Positions 23,003 to 35,200 of a stretch of 64,000 nucleotides of DNA are shown in pieces. Position 1 is the stretch's first letter. Every line of letters starts with the position of its first letter. Source of the DNA: Bemisia tabaci (lineage: Eukaryota > Arthropoda > Insecta > Hemiptera > Aleyrodidae); NCBI RefSeq assembly GCF_918797505.1, contig NC_092797.1, positions 44,056,157 through 44,120,156 of the forward strand, in the 5' to 3' direction. Below the pieces are notes generated by a model. That model was not told the origin of the DNA. It was given only the letters and a program-made list of their open reading frames with translations, and ran no database searches. A program made the position numbers and the translations under genes.

Positions 23003-23949
23003 CAGTGTTCGAAACTCACAGGCGCCAACGCGCCAAATACGCCTAAAAATGGGCCATGGCGCCTAAAAAATGAAAGCTCTGCATGCGCCAACGTGGCCCC
23101 TAAAAATTGCCCCCTAAAAATCTGGATTTTCAAAGGAAGTCGCATAAAGAAAGAAAAACAAATCTATTTGAATTGCAAACAAGCGGGAAAGTTCTAATAT
23201 TGTCGTATTAGAAAAGCGCTCAGGTGTTAGTAAATGTATTTAGTGAAGAAAGGAAGTATAAACTCCGTCGACTTGGCTGGGAAATGGAAATAAAACATCA
23301 GCTGATAGCAAACAAAGGTTACCAAGGAAACCGTAAACGCGTATTTTCGTTTCCCGAAAATGATAGCCACCGTTGAGCTCATCAGGCGCGTTTTTTTTAG
23401 GCTTCATTTAAGTTCAACGATCAATTTTGATAAGAATTACTCTACCGCTAAGAAATTTTCTTATAGACAAACGATCGAAACTACCTGCGCATTACGTTAA
23501 AAGCATAAAATACAGTTTTCACAGCTTTATTTATTTTAAAAATGGACCCCCCCCCCCCCAAAAAAAAAGCCTACTCATCGATGAGCTGGTGCGCCATTTA
23601 AACGCATTAGCACTAGTATACTAGTACTCTAGAGGCAAGTCGAAATCAAAAAGCGCTGCCTATCGGCTGAGCGCTTAAAACTCAGAATTCTCAGCACCAG
23701 AAGTGAAAGCTTGCTTTTTCTAAATTTTCACGATTTCATTCATAGTGCTTTTGTCTTCTCTAAGTTACAGCTACTTACCTACTAGTTCTGTTATAAAAAT
23801 ATCTTGCGTCTAACTTTCCACTAAATGCGCCATAATATACCTATAGACAAAAAGTCAATTTGGCCCCTAAAAAATCTTCAATGGCGCCTAAAAATCGGGC
23901 TTGATGCGCCACATGGCTCCTGAAACTCACAGGTGAGTTTCGAAAACTA
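23003..23949. mobile_element. hAT element CAGTGTTCGAAA, copy 1 (947 bp)
   Basis: Starts CAGTGTTCGAAACTCACAGG and ends TGAGTTTCGAAAACTA. Exact 8-bp duplication CTTTAATG at 22995-23002 and 23950-23957. The ends carry iterated ggcgcctaaaaa motifs. The interior holds a C13A9 run and no transposase ORF. Copy 2 at 47338 is much shorter. Confidence 0.9.
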
Positions 23950-24338
23950 CTTTAATGCCTATTTTCGTTTCTGCCAAAATATTTTCTTAGGGTTATCAGC
24001 ATTAAGTTAGCCTCGCGCAGTTCTCTAAAAGTTAGCTCAAGCTGTGTTCAAGCTAATGTGCCTCATATTTCGCTGCCAAGAAAAGGAGGGAGAGAGAGAA
24101 AAACTTTTGTATAGATTTTCATCCTTTCTCCGTGAGATATTTTCTGGTGGAGTGCAACAACCCTATTACTTTTACAGTGAAATATAGAAATCCTTCATGC
24201 CTCACAGACTATCAAAACTCAGAAAATACAACCTTAAGGCATCAATCTCTAGAATGTCTCTAGAAGTCTCTAAATTGTTGTCATCGGCGCGGCGCGAAGG
24301 GTCCATTTTTTCACATTGATCTCTATAGATCTACAAAG

Positions 24339-24501
24339 CAGTGACGAGGCTTGAACGATCAATTATCGATATTTCTCCATTTGAAGCTGTGATAAAGAAT
24401 CGATTATTAAGGTGATCATTGCGACACCCTGCTGATATCGATGCTTTACTACAGGTTTAAATGGCAGATCAATCTATATCGCAAAGCATGCCACGCCACT
24501 G
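24339..24501. mobile_element. hAT-type MITE, copy 2
   Basis: Ends CAGTGACGAGGC and CATGCCACGCCACTG, internal tatcgat motifs, opposite orientation to copy 1. Flanks ctacaaag / ctacgaag match at 7 of 8 bases. Confidence 0.88.
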
Positions 24502-26106
24502 CTACGAAGTGATTCAAACTCTTGGCCAAGTCGCGTGTACTATTTTCCGGCCTTGATAGTGGTGAGTCATATATTTTTTATGAAAGCCTCATCAAGTTTT
24601 AGCATGAATTTCAGTTAAAAGAATGTTTCTGTTTTTTCGTTGTTTATTGACGTCAGAATTTTGCTTTTTACCACTTCGAATTTTCGATTTCGCATAATTT
24701 GAGCCCTCCTATTATTTTTAGGAAATCTACTTTTTGAACTTTTGATAACGCGAATGTTGAAAATCCAGAATTTCTTCGATAATATGTCGTACATGTAACA
24801 TTGGCAACTTTTTTTTTCTTTTTCCTCTCTCTTTTTTCTTTTTTTCTGCTGTTTAATGCATTGGCAACTTTCAAACAAGAATAATTCTATCCAGCTCACG
24901 AGATTAACTTTGCGTCGCGTTGCTGAAGATAGGAAAGCCTCGGCCCCTTCAATCTTTTGCATATGTAACATTGACTACATGCGTAATAATTAGTTGCATT
25001 TAGTTCCCGTGACCGACTTCGGGTTGCGTTGCAACATCAAGACACATTTCGGAATTGAGCTGCAAATAAGTGCCTTAAGTATACAAAATGTTCGTAGAAA
25101 GGAAAAAACAATCACACCAAAAGGTTAGGTCGAAATGCCTTTGAGAAAAGATTTTCCAATGTATTAATAAATGACAGGAAAACTGCAACATCGTTAGCCG
25201 AAATACGCATTTTTTTAATTTCGCCATCGATGTATTGAACTTGTACATGAGGTCGAACCCTGCAGCATATGCAGGTTTTTAAATGTTGTAAAAAATAACT
25301 AGCCAGCAAAGGAGGGAAAAAATCGTAAAGTGCAAAAACAGCTCTCGATGCCCCCCCCCCCCCAAAAAAAAAAAAAAAATCACACGAGCGTTTCCACGAG
25401 ATTCCCCTCCAAAAATTGACGTGGTTTCCATAAAAATTGCATGACTCAGTGCTCTCAAGGCCGGGGAAATTGTGCGATGTGCGCGCCGCTCGACTAAACG
25501 CGATTTGAAAGCTGCTGGCGTCTAGGGATAGCGTAGACGATAGGATGGTATTTGGGTTAGCGTGGAGCGTGTTTCATCATGGATAATGCCATCATTATAT
25601 ATACAGGCCGAAACCGAGTGCGGAACGGGTACACGATGAAAACTCACGAAACTTCGCCCGCAAGACGAGCACCGTTTTAGCCTCTGGGCCGACGTCAAAG
25701 GCGAGTCAATTCATTCCATATTTTATGCCTATTGCGACCCCAGCCCGAGTTTTCAGATCTCATTAGGAGCGGCCGCATTTCTGATTTTGCGGTATTTCTC
25801 CTGAAGCTCCAAATTCAGCGAAGTTGCGTCACCGATGAGCTAACACTATTCCAGTGCCGTGCTAAGCAAGAACGCCGTAAATCTATTAAGATTTTCCCGC
25901 GTTTTTTGGAACTTAAAACTCAATAAAATAAAAACCGTTTTACCTATGCACCTCGAATTTTCAGGTTAAGTTCTTGATAGCATTTGGGAAAGAATTTTGT
26001 GAAAACAATGTCCCAAAGTACGCAAGTTTTTTTTTGCTATGATACCTACATTGTTTCCAAAAATTTTAAAATGGCGTTTACGGCGTTTTTACATTGCACG
26101 GCAGAA
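24502..26106. other. Intergenic; core-motif relic, C-A run, TATATATA
   Basis: No supported gene. 24940-25000 holds a diverged dispersed core motif; 25351-25379 is C13 followed by A16. A TATATATA at ~25596 lies in a GC-richer block (25440-25720) that could be a promoter or 5' exon, but I cannot connect it to a coding exon. Confidence 0.35.
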
Positions 26107-26270
26107 CAGTGGCGTGGCGTGCTTTGCGATACATCGATTGATCTGACATTTAAACCTGTGGAAAAGAATCGATAAACGAGGCGCTCGCAACGAATTCCTT
26201 AATAATCGATTATTTACCACAGCTTCAAATGGAGAAATATCGATAATCGAACACTCACGCCTCGCCACTG
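26107..26270. mobile_element. hAT-type MITE, copy 3
   Basis: Ends CAGTGGCGTGGCGTG and CACGCCTCGCCACTG, same orientation as copy 1. Flanking bases show no convincing 8-bp duplication, so the flanks have probably decayed. Confidence 0.85.
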
Positions 26271-27172
26271 CACAATAAATCATGGATCTGGGATGGTTGT
26301 TACGATGAATACTTCGATGAGCGAAAATATTGTCTCTAAATTTCCTCATTACTTTCGCATCCTCTGTGTGGGGTCAGTGATAAAATATCTGACGCTGCAC
26401 AATGAGGCTACATTAATGCATCATGGGACCCTCCTTCTCTCTCATAACGCATGAAGGAGAGGGGGGAGAGTCAAGGGCTGCGTTACGTGACGCTTGAAGC
26501 ATCATTTTTCTCTTTTCTCCAGGGAAATTTATTTTCATTTTTTGCGTTTGCTTTTTTTTTCTTTGTTTCTTCTTAATACACAGTTTTCTTTTAAATCCGT
26601 GTTGCTAACTCTGGTGCACCGTGTGGATTATGTTCGAACTTTTCCGGAAATAAAGTAAATATTCGAAAAAAGTTCTAGCACCTTCCAGCTTTAAAGAATC
26701 TGTGTTCAATTCAGCAAATCGAACGAATTGAGCACAACTTTACCTCCATCTACTGTTTTTGCATTTTCTCCGTTCCAAACATTAAGATAATAGCGGAGGT
26801 ATTTAACGGTATTCACAAAGTAACTAAATCTTACACATCACCAACCTAGATGAGGAGGTTGAAATAAATAAGACCATTGGATCAAACGAAAGAAAACATA
26901 TAAGAGACCAATTTTTGAGGAGAGGGGACATTTACTTCATCGCATTTTCGGGAGAGAAGGGAGTATATTTAATGTAGGAACACGATTACTCCAATTCTAA
27001 GTCTTTGTAGGTTGTTTGTGGGGAAGAAAATGACCGTTAAGGAATGATAGATTACGCAATCCATCACTGTACCCAGCATGAGCCAGCTTGGTCTCTTTTC
27101 CTCTGGATATCGCGCATATTTCTTTTTCATATAAGGTATTCATTCGGTAGTTGGTGCTCTTGAAACGTCATC
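26271..27172. other. Intergenic, nothing recognised
   Basis: No exon, RNA gene or repeat family recognised. Confidence 0.45.
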
Positions 27173-28245
27173 AATTGGACGTATTTCTGCCAAACGGAAC
27201 TATGTGCATTAAGACATGAGCCCTAAGACCTATAAGAATATATGCATAAGAGGGCTCACGTCATAATGCACATAGTTCCGTTTGGCAGAAATACGCCCTG
27301 GTAAAAATTGGCGATAGGAGCTGCGTTTCAAAATACCATAGGAGTTCTTATAGCCGACTAAAGAAGGCTATTGAAAATCATATAGCTGGCTGTAGAAAGC
27401 GGAGCAAATCATACATCCGGCTATACGAAGCTATAGAAAAGTATACATTCGAGCTATAGTTCCTATCGCCGGGCTTTACACTTTATCGCCATTGGCTATA
27501 AAAGGCTATAAGATATTGTGTAGAAATTTGTGTGCTTTGGAAATCATTAAGTTTGATACGGAACTAGCTTAATATTTACAAAACACACATTATATTTTCC
27601 TTTAAAACATATTTTTTTTTCATCAATTAAAATGAGAATAGTCCATACAGAGTGTGCAAACATTTCCAAGTCATGAGTTGAAAAACGCTGACTCCGCGAG
27701 GTTAAATATTAGAGCCTAACACAAAGCGGAGCGGCGGCGAAGCACTGGCGCCTACAAACCTAACAGGGATACTTCACGCATTGCGCAATGCGTGAAGTAT
27801 CCCTGTTAGGTTTGTAGGCGCCAATGCGCGTTTCGCACTCTCTGCCCGCCCGCCGCGCGGCGCCGCAGCGTGCCACGGCGTTTGAAGCAACTATTTCACA
27901 CCAGAGGTTTTACACAGTATCATAAGAAATTAAAGGCGCTCCAACATATTAAGAGTGACAGGCATCCTTCAAAAGTACGGAGCTTTCCTCGCAAAATGAA
28001 TCAAGATACTACGGCACAAAAAGAGAGCGGTAGTCCAAAAACTAACTAAGTCCTGGTATCCGTATTTAGTAACGTTTAGTATAAACTTTATCGTCTGGCT
28101 GTTGCTTAATCGTCATCGGCTATAAAAGGCTATAAGAAATTGTACAGCCGGCTACAGAAGCTATTGGAAATCTTACAGCCGGCTTTAAGTCTATGGTATT
28201 TTGGAACACAGATTCTACTGCCACTTTTTACCAGGGCGTCCAATT
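27173..28245. mobile_element. TGGACGTATTT-family hairpin, copy 2, split by another element
   Basis: The left part 27173-27295 runs aattggacgtatttctgcc... through a central hairpin to ...ggcagaaatacg; the terminal cgtccaatt resumes at 28237. The CCCTGGTA element 27296-28236 lies inside its right terminal repeat. The central part (catgagccct...agggctcacgtc) matches copy 6 at 35872. Confidence 0.85.
27296..28236. mobile_element. CCCTGGTA element, copy 2 (941 bp), nested
   Basis: Ends CCCTGGTAAAAATTGGCGATAG-like and TTTTTACCAGGG, flanked by CG on both sides (27294-27295, 28237-28238). A central perfect palindrome around cgcattgcgcaatgcg spans ~27740-27830. Core motif (reverse) at ~27880-27945. 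Confidence 0.87.
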
Positions 28246-28692
28246 TATCTTACAACCCGTTCAAATTCGCAATGTGAGCTCGTCGTCAGAAAAAGTCATT
28301 CCTTTAGTAAAATGTAATCTTTTTCTGATTATTTTTAAAGGATAGATACCTACCGAAATCAAGCTCTAATCTAAGAGGGCGGAAATCATTCAATAACACA
28401 CGGGCAGGTTTTTAAAAATTGAAAAAGCACAAATCAGTGTGTTGTCTTGACTTTTTGATAGAGGGACTGTACAATGCCAAGTGGCATTGATTATTTTTCC
28501 GTATTGCATGGAGATCACATCACTTTCATGAAAACGTTTCGCATTTCTCGTCAACTTCCATGAGAAGCAATTTTTGACTTTCACGCGGTTTGCACACAAA
28601 ACTGCTTGCGAAAAAAGGCACTTTCACGCAAAATCCCATCAAATTTTATTGTATTTGGTAGAGGAACCCCTCTTGGCGAGACCTTTCCTTTG

Positions 28693-29066
28693 AGCCCAAT
28701 TCACACTATCAACCTTTTCATCCGACATAATTGAATGAAAAGTAGGATGGAAAGTGGGACGCAAAAAAAATTTGATTCAATTACCGTTGCAGTGTGATAT
28801 CGTCATCAGCCTGCGATTCGCGAAGATACAACTACGGCTCATGTCGGTCGGAAGATTTCGTTCCAACTTTTCGTTCAACTTTCAACATTGGCGGACCGAT
28901 TGGACGGAAAGTTGAACGAAAAGTTGAATGTGACGTCATATTCAAGTTTCCGTTCAATTTTTCATCAAATCGTCGTTTTCTCTCGTCAGTATCACACCAT
29001 CCAACTTTTCATTCGACGAGTTGCATCCAAGAGTTGGATGAAAAGTTTGATAGTGTGATTTGGGCT
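28693..29066. mobile_element. Inverted-repeat element just upstream of the four-TM exon
   Basis: Ends agcccaattcacactatca / tgatagtgtgatttgggct, with nested inner inverted repeats of ttccaacttttcgttcaac type. The 91-codon ORF at 28794-29069 lies wholly inside and is not a gene. Confidence 0.8.
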
Positions 29067-29128
29067 TAAAACTAACTTATTTCATTTAACTAATTGTTGT
29101 GATGTTTTTTTTTTGTTTTGACGAACAG

Positions 29129-29297
29129 GCACGACCGCTCAATGTGCTGTACTTGGTCGCGAGTGTGCTGCTCGCTCCACATCTTGTACAACCTCGCTTA
29201 TATCGGAATAGGGGCCACCCAGATCATACTGGGAATCCTTCTATTCTTCTCCTTCCCATCGCAAAGGCTCAGTTCAAACGTATGGACTGGCTGCGTG
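29129..29297 (+). CDS. Four-TM protein exon: TM1
   Basis: Acceptor gacgaacag ends at 29128 and donor gtgagt starts at 29298. Enters in phase 2 (HDRSMCCTWSRVCCSLH...), exits in phase 0 (...VWTGCV). The Cys-rich stretch precedes TM1. Preceded by a T-rich tract typical of acceptors. Confidence 0.7.
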
Positions 29298-32200
29298 GTG
29301 AGTCACTCAAGTTTTTACACTTTTAGCGAAAATGGGCCTGTTGCCAAATTTGGCTACAGCGTAAAAGCGAGTTGAAGCGCGTGAAAAATCCAAGAAAGCA
29401 CATCGAAAGAGGGTGAAATTCACTCCTTATTCTACAATCTGCGTTTAAAATGTGCGTATTCTTGAGCTTCCCGCTTCAGAAAGTATACTATGGCAAATAT
29501 CGACGGTGAAACTACTAAACCACGTATCTCGTTTGCAGTGTTTAAAAATCTCCGCTCACATTTTATTTTTTTGAAGTAGACCAAATCAATATCATTCCTT
29601 GAAATTTTCACAGAATTTTCTCCGCACGAAGAGGAAAAATCACGGAAATTTTCAAGACTGGACGTTAAGTAGCTTTCCATTTAAAAAATAAAGTATGACA
29701 GGAAGTCTGCGACGTCGCAAACCGAGATACGTGGTTTGGTAGTTTCACCGTCGATATACGCTTTGATGGGGGGGGGGGGGGGGTGTCTTTGATCGACATC
29801 TTTACTCTCTCGCTCTTTGAGTTAAATTTAATTAGTACAGGGGTGCTTAAATTGTCTTATGTTTTAGTTAAGGAAATCCGCCTAAAAAGATGGCGGCCTT
29901 TTAGAGTTGAGGGTAAAATTGTGTAACAAAGCTCTTATGTGGCGGAATAGTGATATCAAGCCCAAACGTCACGATTTCTCGGGGAAAAGGCGGACATAGA
30001 CTTCACCGAGCATAGATCGGTGACTTTAGCTCATTATAAGTTCGCCTTCAAGTTTAAGTATAGGCAATCCGAGCTCTCACGTGGCCGAATGGTATCAAGT
30101 CCAGATGTCACAACTCCTCGAAGGAAAAATCGGGCATAAACTTCTTTTTTACTGCACAACGGCGAGTTTGCTCTACGAGCAGAAATTCCTTCCGACGGCA
30201 AGGGGGAGAAGTTACTGAAATGTGCCTCTGGTCGTAACAGATCCGTTCATTAGAAAATTTCATACAGAACCAGTAACTTCGCAAAATTTGTTAGATATCT
30301 TGATATTTGTTCACTTCAAGTGTTGATTCATCTCTAGGGAGACAAAAAATGGGTCACCAAGGCTAAAATCAAACAAACAAAATGCCGAAGATGCTCCGGA
30401 GTGGTTTCAACCCCCTGATCACCCCCGAAACGTCCCAGGCATTCTGTTAGTCTGTTTTTAGCCTTGGTTGCCCCATTTTCTTGAATTTTGTCTCGTTAAA
30501 GTATTCGGTCTATTTTTGCGTATTATTGTTCTTATTTGGACGTATTTCTACCAAACAGACCCATGTGGAGGTGAGAAATATGGGGTGTGCTCTAGAAAGC
30601 TGCACAGGCGGCAATGTAAAAGTGGGCGTGATTCCTTTTGAAGAATTGGAAAAGCGGGATTTTACATTCTATCAAACAGACCTATGTGCCAACTGAATGC
30701 GGAACTCATGAGCTGCGGGCATGGCAAAAGAGCGTTGTGGACAGGGCTCATGAGTTAAAGATCTCCCCGTTGTGCCGGCGCTCCTTCGTTGCCGCTGACG
30801 TCACTGGCGCTTTATTATTCTCATTCACTCTTACGCAAAGAGAACTAACGAGCACACCCCATATTTCTCACCTTCACATAGGTCTGTTTGGTAGAAATAC
30901 GTCCATTTCATCTTTAGATAAGGAACATCGTCAGGTCATCGCTAGAAAAAGTTAAATTGGACGTATTTCTGTCAAACGGAACTAAGCACCAATTTGAGTT
31001 CCTTTCGAGGAATTTGGAATCCCGGATAGCGCGTTCTGTCAAACGGAACTAAGCGCCATGCTAAAGCATTGCGTGTAAAGGAGCGAATGAGCCTGACGCC
31101 CGGTTCCGCCGCCAATCCAAGCCCCCCTCTACCTTCCTACCCCGATGGCGCTTAGTTCCGTTTGACAGAAATACGTCCAATTTAAGTTCCATATGGACGT
31201 ATTTCTACCAAACAGACCTATGTGGAGGTGAGAAATATGGGGTGTGCTCGTTAGTTCTCTTTGCGTAAGAGTGAATGAGAATAATAAAGCGCCAGTGACG
31301 TCAGCGGCAATGAAAAAGCGGGGGCGCACGAGAGGATCGTCGTCGGGGGCCATTAACTCATGAGCCCTGTTCACAACGCTCTCTTACCATGCCCGCGGCT
31401 CATGCATCTCGCATTCAGTTGGCACATAGGTCTGCTTGATAGAATGTAATATCCCACACCGAGAAAAAAAGTTCGGTAAATCCGAACTAGTTAGGTTCAT
31501 ATGGAACCAAGATTTTGTTCGGTACACACGACCGAATTATTTGGTCTGCTCAGCCGAACTGTTCGGTCCACTGAACCGAACTGTGAGAATTTATTATGGT
31601 TCGGTTGCACAAACCGAACAATTCGGTTGAACAGACCGAATAGTTCGGTTGTGTGTACCGAACAAAATCGTGATTCCATATGATCCAAACTAGTTCGGAT
31701 TTACCGAACTTTTTTTCTCAGTGCGCTTTTCCGATTCATCAAAAGGAATCACGCTCACATTTACATTGCTTCTTATCCAGCTTCGACGAGCACACCCCAT
31801 ATTTCTCACCTCCACATAGTTCTGTTTGGTAGAAATACGTCCATGTGATCGAAGAAGCTTTTAGGAACTAACTATCCTTGACGTGACTTTGGAATTACCT
31901 CGATTTCAGAATATTGTGATCGGCGTGGGAGGCGCAGTGTTTGCGTGCGTCGGAGACCTGACGACCGGGAAACAGCGGGCTTTCCTCTTCCTCACAGTCA
32001 TCGTTCTCGGTGCCAACTTAGTCAATTTAATCATCCTCGAAGCTGATAATTGGCGGCTCTTTAAAACCAAGGATCCAGCTATACTCGCCGAACGAGAAAA
32101 CTCAAAGACTTTTCAGTTTTACGGTGAGTTTTAATTTGTATCAACAGGGTCGGACTGACGCACCTCTGAGGGCGCAGACCCGTAGCCGGCGAAGGGGGCG

Positions 32201-35200
32201 CAATGTGATATTTCGCTCAAAAGTATGCAGGAACAATCCCCCCTCTCTCGGGAGGGCCGGAATTTTTTAAAAATCAAACTCTTCTAAGTAGAATTTTGAC
32301 AATATTTTCAGGTTCGAAGTCGATTCATCTTACAGAGGAAAATTCTGGAATTGAATTAAATTTCAAATGGCAAGGGTATGTCTTGACTTCAGATATGGAT
32401 CCTACGAAAAAAGTTACGTAAAATTGGTATGGCGCAAGACCTGTTTGCTTCAATTTTTTCTCGTCCCTTATTTCCTCCAAAAATACACGGCCTCTTGTGG
32501 GGAAATGGGGTTCTTCAGTAATTAACTCCTATTAAAGCTTCTCCCGTTTACTTATAATTTTTAGGTATTTTTTCTTTACTTATTTTCTTTTCTCCTGCTT
32601 TTTATTTATTATTCTTTCCTTTTTCCCTTTTTTTCTTCTTTTTTTTCTTTGCTTCTTTTCTTCATTTTCTTTATTATTATTCTAACGGCCGGGTGAGGGG
32701 CGCATCTGCCAATGGCAGATTGGCCTTATGGTCAGTCCGACCCTGTGTATCAATCCTTTGTATCTCGCTCTTATATCGTCGCCCTTTCGACGTGAAGCTG
32801 TTTCTCAATTTTCACGTGAGCCCTATTCTACGTGTAACTCCATACTGTTCGGGGCTTGTGTGAATAGAGATACGTCCTCACGTCTGAGAGGCGATGCTAT
32901 TTGCTTTCATTGTTGCACTGAGGGGCTGTTCATCGCTCTAAAAACATGTATTTCTCTTTGAGAGAGAACTACAGTAGGGGTCTGATTCCAAACGTTACGG
33001 GGGAAATAGAGTTTGCAGCTACGTTACGTAACGTTATAATTGGACTGCATTTTGCAATTTGGAACTATAGATTCTGGCTCATCTGAAAAAAACACTTATG
33101 TGCATAGGGAAACCAATAGCACATACGTTGTTTTTAAACCGGGCCAGAATCTATAGTTTCAAATTGCAAAATGCAGTCCAATTGACGCTCGGAAAATTTA
33201 AAATGAAAAATTGACTATAGCGGTGCGGCGTTTTCTCATTCAAATCTATCAAAACCAGCAAATTTGAGGGGAGGGAGGGAGAAAGATCGAATAGAGCGTT
33301 ACGTAATTGCTTTTTTTTTTTTTTTTTTTTTTTTTTGGTACAAAAGGTACGAAAGGTACATATGCATTACGTAGGAGAGGGTGAAGTAATAAAATCTGAT
33401 ACTTCCCTGGTAAAAATTGGCGATAGGATTTGCGTTTCAAAATACTATAGGAGTTCTTATAGCCGACTGAAGAAGACGATAAAAAAATCATATAGCTGGC
33501 TGTAGGAAGTGGAGAAAATCATAAGGCCGGGCTACACGAAGCGATGAAAAACCATTCAGCCGGGCTATTGTTCCTATCGCCGGGCTTTACACTTTATCGC
33601 CTGGCTGTTGCTTTTTCGCCATCGGCTATAAAAGGCTATAAGAAATTGTGTAGAAATTCGTGTGCTTTGTAAATCCTTAAGTTTGTACGGAATCACCTTA
33701 AATATTTACAAAACGCACATTATATTTTCCTTTACTACATATTTTTTTTCATCAATTAAAATGAGAATAATCCATACAGAGTGTGCAAACATTTCAGTGT
33801 CGTGAGTTGAAAAACGCTGACTCCGCGAGAAATATTAGAGCCTACTACAAAGCGGAGCGGCGCAGCGGCGCACTGGCGCCTACAAACCTAACGGAGATAC
33901 CTCACGCATTGCGTAATGCTTGAAGTATCCCTGTTAGGTTTGTAGGCGCCAATGCGCGTTTCGCGCTGGCTACTCGCCCGCCGCGCCGCGCCTCAGCGTA
34001 CCACGGCGCTTGAAGCAACTATTTCACACCAGAAGTATTGCACAGTATCATGCGAAATTGAAGGCGTTCCAACATATTAGGAATGGCAGGCATCCTTCCA
34101 AAGTACGGAGCTTTCCTCGCAAAATAAATCAAGATACTACGGCCCAAAAAGAGAGCGGTAGTCCAAGAACTCACTAAGTCCTAGCATCCGTAATTAGTAA
34201 CGTTTAGCATACACTTTATCGTCAGGCTGTTGCTTAGTCGCCATCTGGTATGAAAGGCCATGAGAAATTGTGTTGCCGGCCATAGAAGCCTTTGGAAATC
34301 TTACAGCTGGCTTTAAGTCTATGGTATTTTGGAACACAGATTCTACTGCCAATTTTTACCAGGGTTGGCATTATTTATTCCATTGACGGCCCTTTCTGTC
34401 AATGGGCCTAATCATGAGATTAGATCATAAGAATCAGTATTTTCATAATTGAAGACTTATCATCAATAACGTGCTAAGTGCCAAAAAATGGAAAACGGAG
34501 TTAGCACTGGAAATGCATGCTATTTGCCATTGACAACATAGGGTAAAGCGTGCTAAGTGCCATTGCAACGATTTGCAACGAAGTGCAATGGCACTTAGCA
34601 CGCTTTACCCTATGTTGTCAATGGCACATAGCATGCATTTCCAGTGCTAACTCCGTTTTCCATTTTTTGGCACTTAGCACGTTATTGATGATAAGTCTTC
34701 AATTTTAATCAATTGACTGGATTTGGCGTTTTCACATGTTGATCATTTCCGAGATAAAGTTTCATCTGAACTTTCAGTACATTTTCCGACTTCAGTTAGA
34801 AAGAGGTTGATTGTTGTCAAATTACCGAGAGTTAGTAATGGCAGATTATTTAAAAGAGGATTTTGTTTCACTCATCAGTTTGAGAGCGAGCCGTCAACGG
34901 CATGAAATTGGACGCATTTATTGGCCGCTCAAAGTGCCTTCATTTTGTCGTGCATGCAATGCGCGCTCCGGAGAGTTAAAATAGTTGCTTGTGCCGTCTT
35001 GCCGGAGAAAATTGCTGTATAAAAATTGAAATGCTGTCGAATTTCCTTCGATAAAGCTCTTATAATTGGGAAATTTTCTTATTATTTTTTCCTGAAATGT
35101 TTCAAATCCTTTAGATTACAGTGCGAGAAAACAGCGCTCCGGAGAGTTAAAATAGTTGCTTGTGCCGTCTTGCCGGAGAAAATTGCTGTATAAAAATTGA

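Noticed and set aside
30638..31374. ORFs sharing TLTQRELTSTPHISHLHIG on opposite strands
   Set aside because: They are inverted copies of a TGGACGTATTT-family element, not genes.
31436..31688. Three overlapping ~60-codon ORFs on both strands
   Set aside because: Produced by iterated ttcggt/accgaa words in the nested element.
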